Origin: Cheiracanthium punctorium
Lineage: Eukaryota; Arthropoda; Arachnida; Araneae; Cheiracanthiidae
Length of the DNA stretch: 64,000 bases
Direction of reading: 5' to 3'
Assembly: GCA_038373885.1 (NCBI GenBank)
Contig: JAWZYV010012352.1
Coordinates: 310,001-374,000 of the forward strand
The notes under the pieces were generated by a model. It did no database searches, was not told where the DNA came from, and saw nothing but the letters and a program-made list of their open reading frames with translations. The position numbers and the translations under genes are program-made. Of the stretch, positions 25,497 to 36,202 are shown piece by piece (position 1 is the first letter of the stretch; each line of letters starts with the position of its first letter).

Positions 25497-25577
25497 GTGC
25501 ATATCTGTAGCGTAGCCAGAAATTTTTCATGGGGGGGGGGGTAGGGGTTACGACTACTGCAACTCACATATGTATAC

Positions 25578-26057
25578 TAGACATGAGTTCGGGCTCATTT
25601 TTTGAAGCCCGAGTCCGCCCGAGCCCGAAATTTCAGCTAAAGATAAAAAAATTCAATTACTTCATTGATAGAATACAATAAATTTTGCCGTTTGTGCAAA
25701 TTAAAGAGAAATATAGTTGCAAACTCCCAGTGCACTTTATAATTCTTTGTATCAATCCTTTATCAAAAAATGTCGGATCTCATGACTAACTAAGGAATAT
25801 AAACCGCCGTTCTAAAATACCCAAAGAGCTTCACGCACCTTCTAGGCGCCCGTGCCGCTATTTTTATTTATTTATTTTTTATAAGTACTTTTATTTTCCT
25901 CATGAATCACTTTTTAAAATCTGTTTCAAGCAGTATGTTCAATAAAGGAAAAATTTTTCACGAGCCCGAGCCCGGACACATTTGTGAATTACAGAGCCCG
26001 AGCCCGGTTCGGACATTAGAGATGAGACGGGCTCGGGCTGAGCCCGTCTCATCTCTA
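25578..26057. mobile_element. hAT-like element nested inside another
   Basis: Perfect 8-bp duplications ATGTATAC lie at 25570-25577 and 26058-26065. The left end reads TAGACATGAGTTCGGGCTC and the right end, inward, TAGAGATGAGACGGGCTC. The repeated word GAGCCCG or CGGGCTC occurs many times near both ends, as expected of subterminal transposase-binding repeats in hAT elements. It is 480 bases with no coding capacity. Confidence 0.9.
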
Positions 26058-26060
26058 ATG
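26014..26060. repeat. perfect 21-bp hairpin at a transposon end
   Basis: Arms CATTAGAGATGAGACGGGCTC and its exact reverse complement are separated by the five bases GGGCT. It overlaps the right terminus of the nested hAT-like element, so the terminus is present twice in opposite orientation. Confidence 0.95.
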
Positions 26061-26219
26061 TATACGTGTGTGGTATAAGGGAGTGAATAATATACATTTT
26101 GTATGGCAAAAAACTCCTCATGGGCGGTTGTGACCCCCCTATCCCTTTCCCCCCTATCCCTTTCCCCCCCTTGGCTATGCCACTGGTGCATATCCAGTTT
26201 TACTTTTATTTTGCTTGTA

Positions 26220-26814
26220 CATTCGGACCTCGACCTCGCGAAAGTGACCTTATAAGCATGGTATCGTTGTAACTGATTCTTACGCATTTACCATTAAATA
26301 AGTATAATATGAATACAGTATAATTCTTTGTAAAATTAATACATACAAAAATGTTTGTTTATTAGGTCATAATTTTTTAATTGAGATGAACATATCAAAA
26401 TTAATGAAAAAGAAGGAATTTTTTTAAAATTTTAATTCGGTATAAAGCTGTTTTCAAATATGCTCAAGAAAAATACTGATGTTCACCCTACTTTACTCCA
26501 TAACACAGGACTATCGCGATTTTAGTTTCATTTTTTGTACAATGTTTTCTAAGTTTTGTAGTTTCTGAAAATGTTCTTCAGCACCGCCATGGCTCTCTCC
26601 TCCTTCAGTACAAGAAATGACACTGATAAAAGATCCTACCCACGCAAAATGACTGAAATCACTCAAGTCAGACAAAAGGGACCTTATAGGCAATTACAGT
26701 GTTTAAGACCTGATCATACATCGGAAAATACATAACGTAGAATTCCTACTCAATGAGTCGGTTTTTTAGAAAAGTGACCTTATATGCGGGTGACATTATA
26801 TCGACCTCCGACAG
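26220..26814. mobile_element. pogo-like nonautonomous element, TA sites
   Basis: The left end reads CATTCGGACCTCGACC after a TA. The right end, read inward, is CTGTCGGAGGTCGATA before a TA; the outer 14 bases match at 11 positions. Just inside each end is the word GTGACCTTATA in both places, in direct orientation. A minus-strand reading at 26511-26693 (with HGGAEEHFQKLQNLENIVQK) looks mildly protein-like and could be a transposase remnant, but I cannot assign it. Confidence 0.4.
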
Positions 26815-27749
26815 TAATTCGATCACCAGGATGCTGAGACACTTAGAAAAAAGCTCTTTATGTTGCATTCTCCTGAATAAATTAATTTTTACAAGCGAGT
26901 TGTTCAGATCTGACCATACGAGGAAGCTCAAATGCACGAAAATCATAATTGTAAGCAAAGCAAAAATTATCTTCTCGTGTAATACAACAGAAATATCGAT
27001 TTTCTTGGAAAGAGTTATCAGTAACACATCAAGAAGTTTCAGTATATACCAGCAATACAACAAGTAAGCTATGTGCAATACACAAGATTGAACACAGATC
27101 ATTGCAACTATATGCAAGAAACGGATTTGATAAGTTACAGATTCATTGAAGCATAATTTATTCGTCAAAAGCACGTTTGCATGCAAGAACGAGATGGACA
27201 TAGCAGGTTATGTCAAGGTATTCCTATGCAAAAGGCGTGTCCATGATGCACATGGGTATATCAATATAATTATATGAAACGAAGGAGGTAGGTACTGGTT
27301 CGTGTTCTTCTGAATGAAGAAAATTCACTCAAAAAACAAAATTGAATAACCAAGGCGAGAAACATAAGGGAAAAAAAATTAAATGCCTCATATTACTTTG
27401 ATTTTTCTAAAGGTCAAAAGACAGACTTAATGTGAGATTCATTACTTTAAAAATATTTTAACAAAATACAACACCACAAAACTATATATAATATAGTTTT
27501 GATTAAATACGAGACAAAATTGGAATACATGTTTATAACCCCCATTTTTCAATGTTGGTCAATACATAAGAAAATTTAAATAAAGAGCATTGCTTAGTTT
27601 CTTGAAAACATCTTGATATATTAAAGCTGTTACATAAGATAATTCCATTTAGACATAAAACGATTTTGAGTTGATTTTGTTGATTTTAAATGATAAAATT
27701 ATCAGCGTTTAACACATTCACGTTAATTTTTATTTTATAATAAGTCTCC

Positions 27750-27812
27750 ATTTAGTTTAGCAAAATTTAAAGTATGGCTAAACAAGCCATGAGCATACTT
27801 ACACACATTCAA
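27750..27812 (+). repeat. short dispersed repeat, copy 2
   Basis: Matches 24512-24590 in the same direction, with a short deletion between TTTAGCAAAAT and TTTAAAGTATGGC. Confidence 0.7.
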
Positions 27813-27859
27813 CTGAGTGAACTATTATTCTTTATCCTCTCATGTGTTGTATGTTTTGG

Positions 27860-28000
27860 CAAACCTACTCGAGGGGTATTTTCCTAGGCGGAGAACATTT
27901 TAAGGAGTTCGAACGTGTATTGAAATTACATCTGAAGAAAGCCGCACCAAACTCGTTAGACTGATAGCCGTAGAGTAGGCCATCTCTTCCATCCTGTTCG
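27860..28000 (-). mobile_element. SINE B relative, 3' part only
   Basis: The minus strand has the 3' half of the family: GTCTAACGAGTTTGGTGCGG, CTTTCTTCAGATGTAA, then CTCCTTAAAATGTTCTCCGC. It pairs best with 11165-11220. The tRNA-like head is missing. Confidence 0.5.
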
Positions 28001-28059
28001 CTGGCATGGCTAAATAATTTAAGTATTCAGAGTCTATAAACTCACTGCGTACTTGCACT

Positions 28060-28145
28060 TTGCAATCTTCTCTATTATGAACACCCCTATAATTCGAACA
28101 CTTTTGGTCGGTCCCACGAGTTTTCGGAATAGAGAGTGACCATTG
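28060..28145 (-). mobile_element. pogo/Tigger-like element end (fragment)
   Basis: The minus strand reads CAATGGTCACTCTCTATTCC immediately after a TA (28146-28147), followed by CGTGGGACCGACCAAAAGTG. The GTGGGAC and CCAAAAGTG words in the same order also follow the terminus at 11543, so this is probably a related terminal fragment. No opposite end was identified. Confidence 0.4.
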
Positions 28146-29039
28146 TATACTACATTTTTGAAAAATCAAAAACTCTTTAAAATGACACACATGTGTAATT
28201 GTTATTGAGAGGAAATTTCAAGAAAACTTTTAGAGCACTAAAAGAAACAAAAGCAGAGAAAAACAACTGACATACGAGTTACCATTACGATGATGAGGGT
28301 GAGCTGGAAAAAAATGAGGCATTGCGAAATATGGAAGTCGGATGAATCTTCACAAAAAAAGGAAAAAAAAAAGAAGTATTTTATATCTACTTTCGTATCT
28401 AGCGATGGCAACAGCATTTACTCATGAGAGGAAAAAAATTGCTCATGAGCTTGATCTACTTCATTTTACTCTAAATAAAGTAAAGTAAATAAATCAGAAC
28501 TTCTCTTCCCGAAAAATACGTTTCATATTTTTGCATTTTCGAAACTCAAGTTTTTTGGCAGCCTCGTTTGAGAGCGAGGGGGAAATACAATCATTTACTC
28601 AGTCTGAAGGAACGTTTTAGGGAAAAAAAAAAGCGGCAAATTTGAGTTTTCCCTTCTGCATCTGAGGAACTTTTGCCATCAAGAAAGACAGAAGAATATC
28701 CATTCCTCAGTTTGCATTAAACGGGATAGATAATTTCAGGCATTTATCTTCGAAAGGAGGCAGTACTTTGTGATAGCTCAAGAATATAGAGGGGTAAAAA
28801 TTTGCTCTCTTACGTTTAAATACTTTGGAAGGAATATTATAACTGCTGATTGAAATGTAAGTACACATAAACTTTTCTTAGTTAATTTCAGGTCACTAAA
28901 TGTACATATAATGTAAAAGAATCTTCGCCAGGCACCGATAACACTGCATTTTAAAGACACGAAAATAAACAAATTAATTAATTAATTTTGATAAATTAGT
29001 TAATTTTGATTAATAATTAATAAAATAAAGAGTGCAGCA

Positions 29040-29820
29040 GTTTATAATTACTTCCTTGTACGTAGTATAAGGAAGTAATGTGATCCCGAAAAATTTTGGG
29101 GGCCAAATTTCGACAAAAAAACCGATTTTGACTACATCTAAATTTAATTTTTAAAATTTTTTCGATGCATCTCATCGTAGGCTAGCATGCACGATCATAT
29201 TAACGCGTCTGCAACACATTTTGACCAGCGGCGAGTCTACTGTGGCCAGTTTTTCCATGCCGTCTGTACGTACGTACGTATGTATGTAACTCGCATATCT
29301 CAAAAACTATTGGTCGTAGAATGTTGAGATTTGATATTTAGGATTGTTCTATGATCTAGTTGTGCACCTCCCCTTTTGGTGGCAATCGAATGGATAGTTT
29401 ATGTACAGGACCGCCCAAAAGATTCGAAATACATTACGCTCTATGGGCCGAAATTCATTAAACTCGCCTAACTCAAAAGCTATTAGGCGTAGAATGTCAA
29501 AACTTCATATTTTGGCTAGTTGTAACATTTGTGCACCTCCTCTTTTGGTTCCATTCGACTGGATAGTTTATCTGCAGGACTGTCCAAAACATTCGAAATA
29601 CATTACGCTCAATGGGCCGAAATTCATTAAACTCGCCTAACTCAAAAGCTATTAGGCGTAGAATATCGAAACTTCATATTTAGGATTGCTGTAACATCTA
29701 GTTGTGCACCTCCCCTTTCGGTTCCATTCGACTGGATAGTTTATCTACAGAACCGCCCAAAAGATTCGAAATACATTACGATCTATGGGCCGAAATTTAT
29801 CAAAGCGTTTTTTAGAGGTA
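29040..29820 (+). repeat. tandem repeat block, unit about 170 bp
   Basis: The block opens with a 10-bp inverted repeat, TTACTTCCTT ... AAGGAAGTAA (29048-29078), then a GTAC/GTAT microsatellite near 29265-29287. Three copies of a unit follow, each with TGCACCTCC, CTGGATAGTTTAT, TCGAAATACATTACG, GGGCCGAAATTCATTAAAC and AAAGCTATTAGGCGTAGAAT. The word GTGCACC recurs at 29362, 29531 and 29704, giving periods of 169 and 173. Short plus-strand ORFs here read the same repeat and are not genes. Confidence 0.9.
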
Positions 29821-30850
29821 TTGGGCTATTTCAAACGACTCAGAAGTGATATATGCTGTAAAGAGTTAGAAAATGAATTCCTCCATTAAAAAAATGTCTT
29901 TATCATTTATACTTCTGTTACAGGAACACTCAAAAGATTTCCAATACATTACGGTCAATGGCAATTTTAGGGGCATTCATCCATTTCCAGCACAATACCG
30001 TCCTACCACATAAGTTAGGTAATGGTCCGACCACGGTCACGTGCCTCCCTCAAGAACTATGCCAAAAGTCGCCAAGCTTGGCGACTTTTGGTGTACGTGT
30101 GTGCATATTTAACTCTCAAATCTCAAAAACTATTATGAAATTTCATATATAAGAATGTTGTAACATCTAGTTGTGCATCTCGATTTTTGGTTCCAATCTA
30201 CTGGAGAGTTTATTTACAGGACCACCGAAAAGAATTTCAGTACTTTAATGTCTATGGACATCTTCAATATAATACAACTGTAGACAGTCATTGTTTGGTA
30301 CATTCCCAAAATCTCGCCGTCTGTCCTCGATCTTGGCGAGTTTTGGCGAAATATCGCCAAATTTGGCGATAGTCAGTTATTTGGTGCATGCTCAAAGTAT
30401 CGCCATTTGTCATCGTTCTTGGCGAGTTTTGGCGAAATATCGCCAAATTTGGCAATAATCTGTTATTGTTTGGTTCATGCTTAAAATCTCGCCAAATGTC
30501 GTCGACATTGACGAGTTTCGCCGATATATCGCCAAATTTGGCGCCAAAAATTATTTCGTATTTTTTAGAACTATTGTAATATCTAACTGTTTTCTATATC
30601 TTTTTTGACAGCAATCGACTGAGAATTTATTTACAGGGTGAGCCAAATGACTTTAAATACATTGAGGTGTATGGATGCATTCAATTCATTGAAAGTCTGT
30701 GGTCAATGACTACTTTGGCTATCCCTAAAATCTCGCAGACTATCTCAAGCTTGTCGGCTTTTGGTGAAATATCGCCAAATAAAGTGTCAGAAGGAAATCT
30801 TTCAAATTGAACTCAGCTTGGCGATATCGAAATATTTGGCTAGAAATCGC
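29820..30850 (+). repeat. degenerate extension with TTGGCGA palindromes
   Basis: The unit above becomes degenerate (another GTGCATC at 30173) and passes into units of about 86-89 bases with TTGGCGAGTTTTGGCGAAAT followed by ATCGCCAAATTTGGCGA, starting near 30333, 30419 and 30508. A perfect 30-bp palindrome, CCAAAAGTCGCCAAG plus its complement, lies at 30062-30091. A weaker related unit is near 30730-30850. Confidence 0.85.
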
Positions 30851-31504
30851 TAAACTTTACTATTATTGATATTTTATCTCTTTCAAACAAATAAGTTTAG
30901 AAGTAGTGCGTCGAAAATATTTTTGATCTAATGGACGTGCAAGGAAGTCATGTGTTGGACACATCAGATTTTTTTTTTGTATTGGTTCTTCAGAACTGGA
31001 GAAACCGATCAAGAGAGGAATCTATCTAAATGTTCAAAAGACATTACAGACTCAAGTATTCGGAATCCAACTTCGATAATCTGCTTCATAGTGCATATAA
31101 TGCATTAGTATATAAAGTAAGTTCTAAAATATTTTAATGTGTGCATGTACATTATATGCAGTGTTATATAATGATCATAACAATTACATGCAGTATTTTA
31201 CGAAACTGATTTATTATTATTAAAATTGTTAAAAACCCAATTACAACAGATTTTGAAAGAGCCCTTCTTCCCAAGAATTTTTTGCACTGCTGTAAATAAA
31301 AATTTTTGTTCAAATGATTTACCATAATTTTTCCAAGTTAGCTAAACTAAACAGAAGAATAAAAAAAAGGAAGGAAAAATATACTGGTTTTCAAGTTCGA
31401 AGAACAATTATTGTTTGCACTTTCATTTTAAAAAAATTAGAGTTTAATTTAGCAACGAATTTTCCATTTCATGCAATCCTTCTTCAGGAGAAAAGCAGCG
31501 ATAC

Positions 31505-31860
31505 AACGTCTGATGCAGTAAACTAGGTTCCCATTCGAACACCAAAAGTGAAGCAGCACCGGCTTGGGCAATGCTTGTGAGGGCAGACTCCTCTCTCGAT
31601 TGAGTCCGTCTTGTACCGTGTAAGCTAAAGGGCGTGGGTTCACGTAAAATCTGTTGTGACTCCATTGTCCTCCATGTTCAAAGGACACCTCTGGGGGTGA
31701 CAATCTAGGTGCTAAGGTCACTCATCTGGAATTGGTTCAAAATTAGAAGACCACTCATTGGTGAACAAGTTGGCCCGCCTATTGGCGCTTTCATATTGAA
31801 ATATTTGGTCCTAGTAGTGGTCAAACCTACAGTAGACTGCTGACTCGGCCATTAGAAAGA
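31505..31860 (+). mobile_element. SINE C copy, forward
   Basis: It matches the reverse complement of 54675-55172 over about 330 bases: AAGTGAAGCA.C.CCGGCTTG, ACTCCTCTCTCGA.TTGAGTC, TCCTCCATGTT.AA, CCTCTGGGGGTG.(A/T)AATC.AGGT and GAATTGGTTC.AAATTA occur in order. Its outermost head is degraded. It lies 160 bases downstream of the coiled-coil exon. Confidence 0.8.
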
Positions 31861-32020
31861 AAAAAAAAAAAATACATCTCTACACAGGTTAAGAAAATAT
31901 AAAGTTTTTTGTAAGGTTGACAGTATGTGTGTGTGTGTGTTTTTCGGAACATAGCCATAGTATATACTTATTGATGTAGTAAATTAAATATCGAAATATA
32001 TTTACTCAAATGAAACCTAC

Positions 32021-32134
32021 CATAGCTAATTCATCCTCTAGTTGCTGCACTCGATCTTGCTGGCTCTTCAGCTTCATTCTTTCGGCTTGCAAATCATTTT
32101 TCAAGGCATTTACTTCCAGTTGCAAAGCGGATTC
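32021..32134 (-). CDS. internal coiled-coil exon, 38 codons, phase 0
   Basis: On the minus strand this 114-base segment is open in only one frame; the other two hit stops within 13 codons. It encodes 38 residues starting ESALQLEV and ending QQLEDELAM. Hydrophobic residues sit in a clear heptad pattern: V8, L15, L22, V29 and L36 at one core position, and L4, L11 and L32 at the other (E18 and Q25 fill the remaining two). A T-rich tract ending TTTTTCAG precedes it and GTAGGT follows it, so both splice sites fit consensus and the phase is 0 at both ends. It is therefore probably one exon of a large coiled-coil scaffold, cytoskeletal or motor-associated protein. I cannot name the gene from 38 residues of heptads. 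No partner exon is visible elsewhere in the window, so the flanking introns are likely longer than 30 kb on each side. A Tc1/mariner-like foldback begins 105 bases upstream of the acceptor. Confidence 0.82.
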
Positions 32135-32239
32135 CTGAAAAATGAATTTGACGTGTTTAAGATTCAAAGTCAAATAGGAATTTTGTGAAAAAATGTAAAA
32201 CTTATTATTGGATAGTTCTTAATCATCGGTTTCAATTTA

Positions 32240-32816
32240 CAGTGGTGGACAAATTTGTGGACACTTTTAAAAATGTTTAGGTTTTGTAACTTTGTACGCT
32301 TATAGGAAGGGCTACGTTTCACAAAATGCAAACTCATATATCATTTTAAAGAGAATTTAATACTGATTTCAATACACAAAACTAAATTTCAATATGTGCA
32401 ATAGGATAAAAGTTATAATTACTTAAATCTGAATAACAAATACAGTGATGAAGTGGATTGTAATTTCTTACTTTCCACGTCAATCACTGTTATTTTTCTG
32501 AGCTTAAAATTCTCGTAAGCTCAATAAAACATCGATGTGAAGTTGCAATAAAAAATTACAGCTACCCTAGAAACTGTTGATATCTCACTGCAGTCATCAA
32601 TATCTAATGTATCTCGATAATTATTGCCGTTTAACTTTTTTTTACATTGCAAATATTTTAATTTAATTTTTTGAATTAAAATCAGTATTAAATTATCTCT
32701 AAAATGAGGTATGATAATAGTTTGCATTTTGTGAAACGTAACATTTTTTTATACGCGTACGAACTTAGAAAACAAAAAAAAGTTTCCAAAAGTGTCCACA
32801 ATTTTGGCCACCACTG
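32240..32816. mobile_element. Tc1/mariner-like foldback element, 577 bp
   Basis: The ends are CAGTGGTGGACAAATTTGTG and, inward from the right, CAGTGGTGGCCAAAATTGTG, with TA on both sides (32238-32239 and 32817-32818). The inverted similarity continues well inside: both arms carry GTGGACACTTTT, a TACGC(T/G)TATA block, ACGTTTCACAAAATGCAAAC and a TTTAATACTGATTT block, so each arm is at least about 150 bases. It has no transposase and is nonautonomous. It lies 105 bases upstream of the acceptor of the coiled-coil exon, inside the intron if that exon is real. Confidence 0.85.
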
Positions 32817-32834
32817 TATATAGTATCTCAGGAT

Positions 32835-33900
32835 ATTACACAACAATGTCCGATGACGTTTACAGTACGTAAATTAAAAAAAGATATGGTTGCAAGACGA
32901 GAAATACTAGACCTGTCTGATTGTTGCATCTATCTGCAAATCTTTGTCTTGTTTCGCATATCTTTATAAAGCAATGAGAAATTTTGGCGAAAGCGCAAAA
33001 GGCAGAAAAGGCAATTGTTTTTTAACAAAAAGGCTTGATTATTGATATTAAATTAACAAAAGTTTACACTTCGGGGAAGGGTTCGGACTTCTTCGGTTTA
33101 TCATCTAGTCACATCCTTGAGTTCTATTTAAAGTTATTGAGTTTTATTCATAGTATAGATTAAAAGTTGTCACACACACACTATCACCCTAGTCATTCAG
33201 ATTAGCCTTATCTTTTGAAAGTAACTATAGCGCATTAAGTAAATAAAATGAAGTTAAAACACCATGCTCGTTTACAATGAATTATTACTAAATTCTGAGA
33301 AGATACTTTAATAAAATAATAAATAAATACACATCAATGTGTCCACAAAAATTTTCAAACGTGCTTCTTAAAATCATGATACTTTAAAGATTACTTGCTG
33401 TGTTCCTAAGAAAACAACTGTAATTTTACTTATTATTTTAGTAGTTGGTAAGCATGCTTTAAAAAGTTATAATCGACTTTGGGGAACCTTTGTTCATTGC
33501 CGCCAAAAGGAAAGAATCCCAGTGCGTTCAGGGCAAGTGACATCGACCAAATGTGCATATTTAATGTGATCAAATTAGTATGAATGGCCTAATACATGAA
33601 TATCACATGCATATTCATTAGCGGGTTGTCGCTTTAGCACGGCTTCTACCTTAAGTATGGTGTCAACAAGCTAATGCAAACAAAGTGTCCGCGGACAGCG
33701 AAAATGCTCTTCGATTAACGCTGAGCATTTCGCAGAAACTGGCGGACAACATAATTATTCGATAAAGTATTCGACAATTTGAATGGAATGTTGTCATAGA
33801 TATTCCTCTGTAGATACGGGTGTTAAAAGTGAAGGAGTGAAAAATGCATGTGACATCATGCATTTTGCGCAGAAAATTCAGGGATAGCGGAGGAGTTGTG
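32835..33900. other. AT-rich, presumed intron
   Basis: Upstream of the coiled-coil exon on the minus strand. No second exon with splice sites could be supported. Confidence 0.5.
33840..33865. repeat. 10-bp inverted repeat AAAATGCATG
   Basis: AAAATGCATG, six bases, CATGCATTTT. It lies 40 bases before the truncated piggyBac-like copy F. Confidence 0.7.
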
Positions 33901-33908
33901 ATGGTTAA

Positions 33909-34035
33909 CCCTTTGAAGCGAAAGCATTTTCCCATTGATGTAGAAGACAAACTGGATAGATTGGCCTACGCTGAAAAAGTGCAGCCGTTACCATCGATCC
34001 ATTTAACTACCAACAGCATGGCGGTCGACAGAATC
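33909..34035 (-). mobile_element. piggyBac-like MITE, copy F (truncated)
   Basis: TTAA at 33905-33908 is followed by CCCTTTGAAGCGAAAGC, then blocks matching the family: ACTGGATAGATTG, GCTGAAAAAG.GCAGCCGTTACCATCG and TTTAACTACCA. Only one end is present, and the other half is missing. Confidence 0.65.
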
Positions 34036-34313
34036 GCCCATATGGACAAATTCTTTTTACATTACATTAAATATCTGTAATTCCTGAATATAACATGTTG
34101 TTATAGGTCTTATTGTAGAAGAAACAATGTAAAGAAGTTGGCTGGAGTAAGATCAGATGAGTACAACGGATAGCGTTACCATTCCTCTACCGGCTATGAA
34201 CTGCTGCCTAACGAAGGCTCATTGTGATAGGCCTCCATCATGCAGGCTCATTTAACATTTAGGTTGCAATCCCCAGTCACTACAGAACACAGATACTAGC
34301 GTGACATTTTTAA

Positions 34314-34712
34314 CCCTTTAAAACGCAGTGTTGCTCTGGGAACACCAAACTCTGACGTTTTGACTGTTGCCAGTCACGAAGAATAGATTTGATTTCTATA
34401 AAAAATAGTTGCGGGTGACCTAGCTCCACGAGAATCTTTTACTTTTTAGCACGTCATTTCCCGTAAAAAAATGTCACGATTATTTTTAACAGCACTGACA
34501 TCTGCTGAGAAATGGAAGAATGCGAGAACAGCTGGATAGTCTGCCCAAGGCAGCTGGCTGTGCCAGGCACAGCAGGCTGCGTCAAAAAGGGTCTCTAGAT
34601 CTGTGGCACGCGATGAACGTTTCGATCGTCTGCCATTTTGCTGGTAGTTAAGTCGAGCGATTGCAACGGCTGCCCTTTTTTCAGCATTGGGAAAGGGTTG
34701 CACCTCAAAGGG
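34314..34712 (+). mobile_element. piggyBac-like MITE, copy C
   Basis: TTAA duplications lie at 34310-34313 and 34713-34716. The ends are CCCTTTAAAACGCAGTGT and, inward, CCCTTTGAGGTGCAACCC. At 399 bases it is the second-longest copy, and it keeps the central palindrome in slightly imperfect form near 34550-34582. Confidence 0.9.
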
Positions 34713-34716
34713 TTAA

Positions 34717-35784
34717 ATTGCGTAATGAGTGTACTGAGTCATCCGTGCACGTCGCATATTTCAGTATAACATGCATAACTAAAAATAATGCACTCTAGTG
34801 CGAAATCAGAAATAGTAAGGACTTCGTACTCTTACACAATTTTTCAAAATAAATATTTTCATTCTAATTAATTTTATGATGAATTGGTTTTTTGTTTCTG
34901 GACATATTTTATCTACTGGTATTCTTCGCGAGTGTATATTTCAGCTTGTTCTAAAGAATATGTTCTCAGAGCTATCGGAATAGTCAGTCCCTGGGGATAA
35001 AAAAAAAAAAAAAAACGTCAGGTTCGAAGACATGTTTCGCACGCAGCATTGCAAAAAGCGAAAATCCGCGAGTGCCTCTGAAATCTCCAGGTAAAGGGAA
35101 GGGAGTGCGAGGGAAGCAACAGCTACAAAAGCTATCAGAAGCAAGGGCACTTTAGATAAAAGATCGGACTCTTTGTGACACAGCCGTAATACATCTCCAC
35201 CTGTCTATGCACTTGATACGAGGAGAAGCTTTTAAACCGAATCGCTTTTACCTGAAGCAGCAGAGAGAGAAAATAAAACGTGCCAGAAGATAACGGGAAA
35301 TGACAATTGTCAAGAAAAAAAGGTGTGTAGATGTCAAAACATAGTGATTTACAATCTTAGAATTAAAAAAAAAAAGAGGATGTGTTCAAGTTATCAGTGT
35401 GTAAGGACTTTCCTTTTTGTGTGTGTGAGTGTGTTTTTATAAAATTTCTTTAGGAAGCATAGTTTTACTGGAAGATAAGGTGATCGGGGGGGGGGATAGA
35501 AACGTGGATTGTGTAGCACTCCACAGCTTGAAGCAAGGAAAAGGAAATTGAAGAGTATCATTATGCATTAACTATGGATGATTTAAGTATGTGAACTTGA
35601 ATTGTGTTCGTTTAAAAATTACAGTAGGATAGAAGTTTCCATACCTTGATCCGTAGTTGTAAACACGAGAGTCGTTTTCTTTATGTGGGTATGACAATAC
35701 CTTAATCCAAGGAAAAGGAAACTGAAAAGTATCTTTGTACAAAAATTACGGATAATTTACTTGAAATCATTTCGTTTGTTTGGA
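34717..35784. other. noncoding, nothing recognised
   Basis: Moderately GC-rich at 35020-35160, where a minus-strand 69-codon ORF has no recognisable product. A G run lies at 35487-35496. Confidence 0.5.
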
Positions 35785-36195
35785 AGGAGAGGACAACTCA
35801 CGCCACCGAATGCGTCGTTTAGAGCTACATACGTCCTTTCTGGAGTTTCCCGCCACAATTTTAATTCTTATCAGAAGGGGGGGGGGGACTTCCAAAGATT
35901 GACACTACTCGGAAACTGCTAGCGACTACCAAGAAGATAATTTCAGAATAACGGATTTAACCAGCGACGGATTAATACAATTTTGTGGGTGGGGGACGGT
36001 TAGCTGGAAGATTCATATACACATCCATTTTATGGAAATAAATACGATCATTTACATTAATTTCTTTTTCTTGGAAGGGGCAGTCGCCCCCCTCGCCATA
36101 GCCTTTAATCCGTCCTTGGATTTAACGTGCACGTGCACTGCCATGTACGCGGTGGTTTTAGGTGGAATTGAACTCGCAACCTTCCGGTTTGTTTG
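35785..36195 (-). mobile_element. SINE A copy 1 of a cluster, split by a MITE
   Basis: It matches the unit at 36740-37027: the GTCGTTTAGAGCTACATACG, TTTCCCGCCACAATTT, ATCAGAAGG and CTCGGAAACTGCTAGCGAC blocks occur in order. The 157-bp hAT-like MITE at 35962 interrupts it after ACGGATTTAAC, and the SINE resumes with GTGCACGTGCACTGCCATG. The tRNA-like head is truncated in the CTTCCGGTTT block. Confidence 0.8.
35962..36118. mobile_element. hAT-like MITE family 2, copy 1 (157 bp)
   Basis: Perfect 8-bp duplications GATTTAAC lie at 35954-35961 and 36119-36126. The ends are CAGCGACGGATTAA and, inward, CAAGGACGGATTAA. It is inserted into a SINE A copy whose sequence continues on both sides, which proves the boundaries. 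A sister copy is at 52545. Confidence 0.92.
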
Positions 36196-36202
36196 TCTAC
36201 CA

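Larger units (their letters stand above)
25505..26185. mobile_element. hAT-like element, outer member of a nest
   Basis: Perfect 8-bp duplications GTGCATAT lie at 25497-25504 and 26186-26193. The ends are CTGTAGCGTAGCCA and, inward, CAGTGGCATAGCCA (11 of 14 identical). A G run follows the left end and C runs precede the right end. It is interrupted by the element at 25578-26057; without that insert it would be about 190 bases. Confidence 0.85.

Noticed and set aside
26746..27201. 151-codon minus-strand ORF rich in hydrophobic residues
   Set aside because: It overlaps the terminus of a pogo-like element, the plus strand is open over the same bases, and the composition follows from AT-rich DNA. 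No motif or splice site supports it.
29401..30579. Four plus-strand ORFs of 61-79 codons
   Set aside because: All read the tandem repeat units; the similarity of the peptides only reflects the repeat.
29340..30600. CRISPR-like array
   Set aside because: The repeated units are long, degenerate and without unique spacers, and the context is eukaryotic.
33070..34260. Mariner transposase remnant near 34130-34260
   Set aside because: Short readable phrases were seen, but no frame held for more than about 25 codons and no diagnostic motif appeared.
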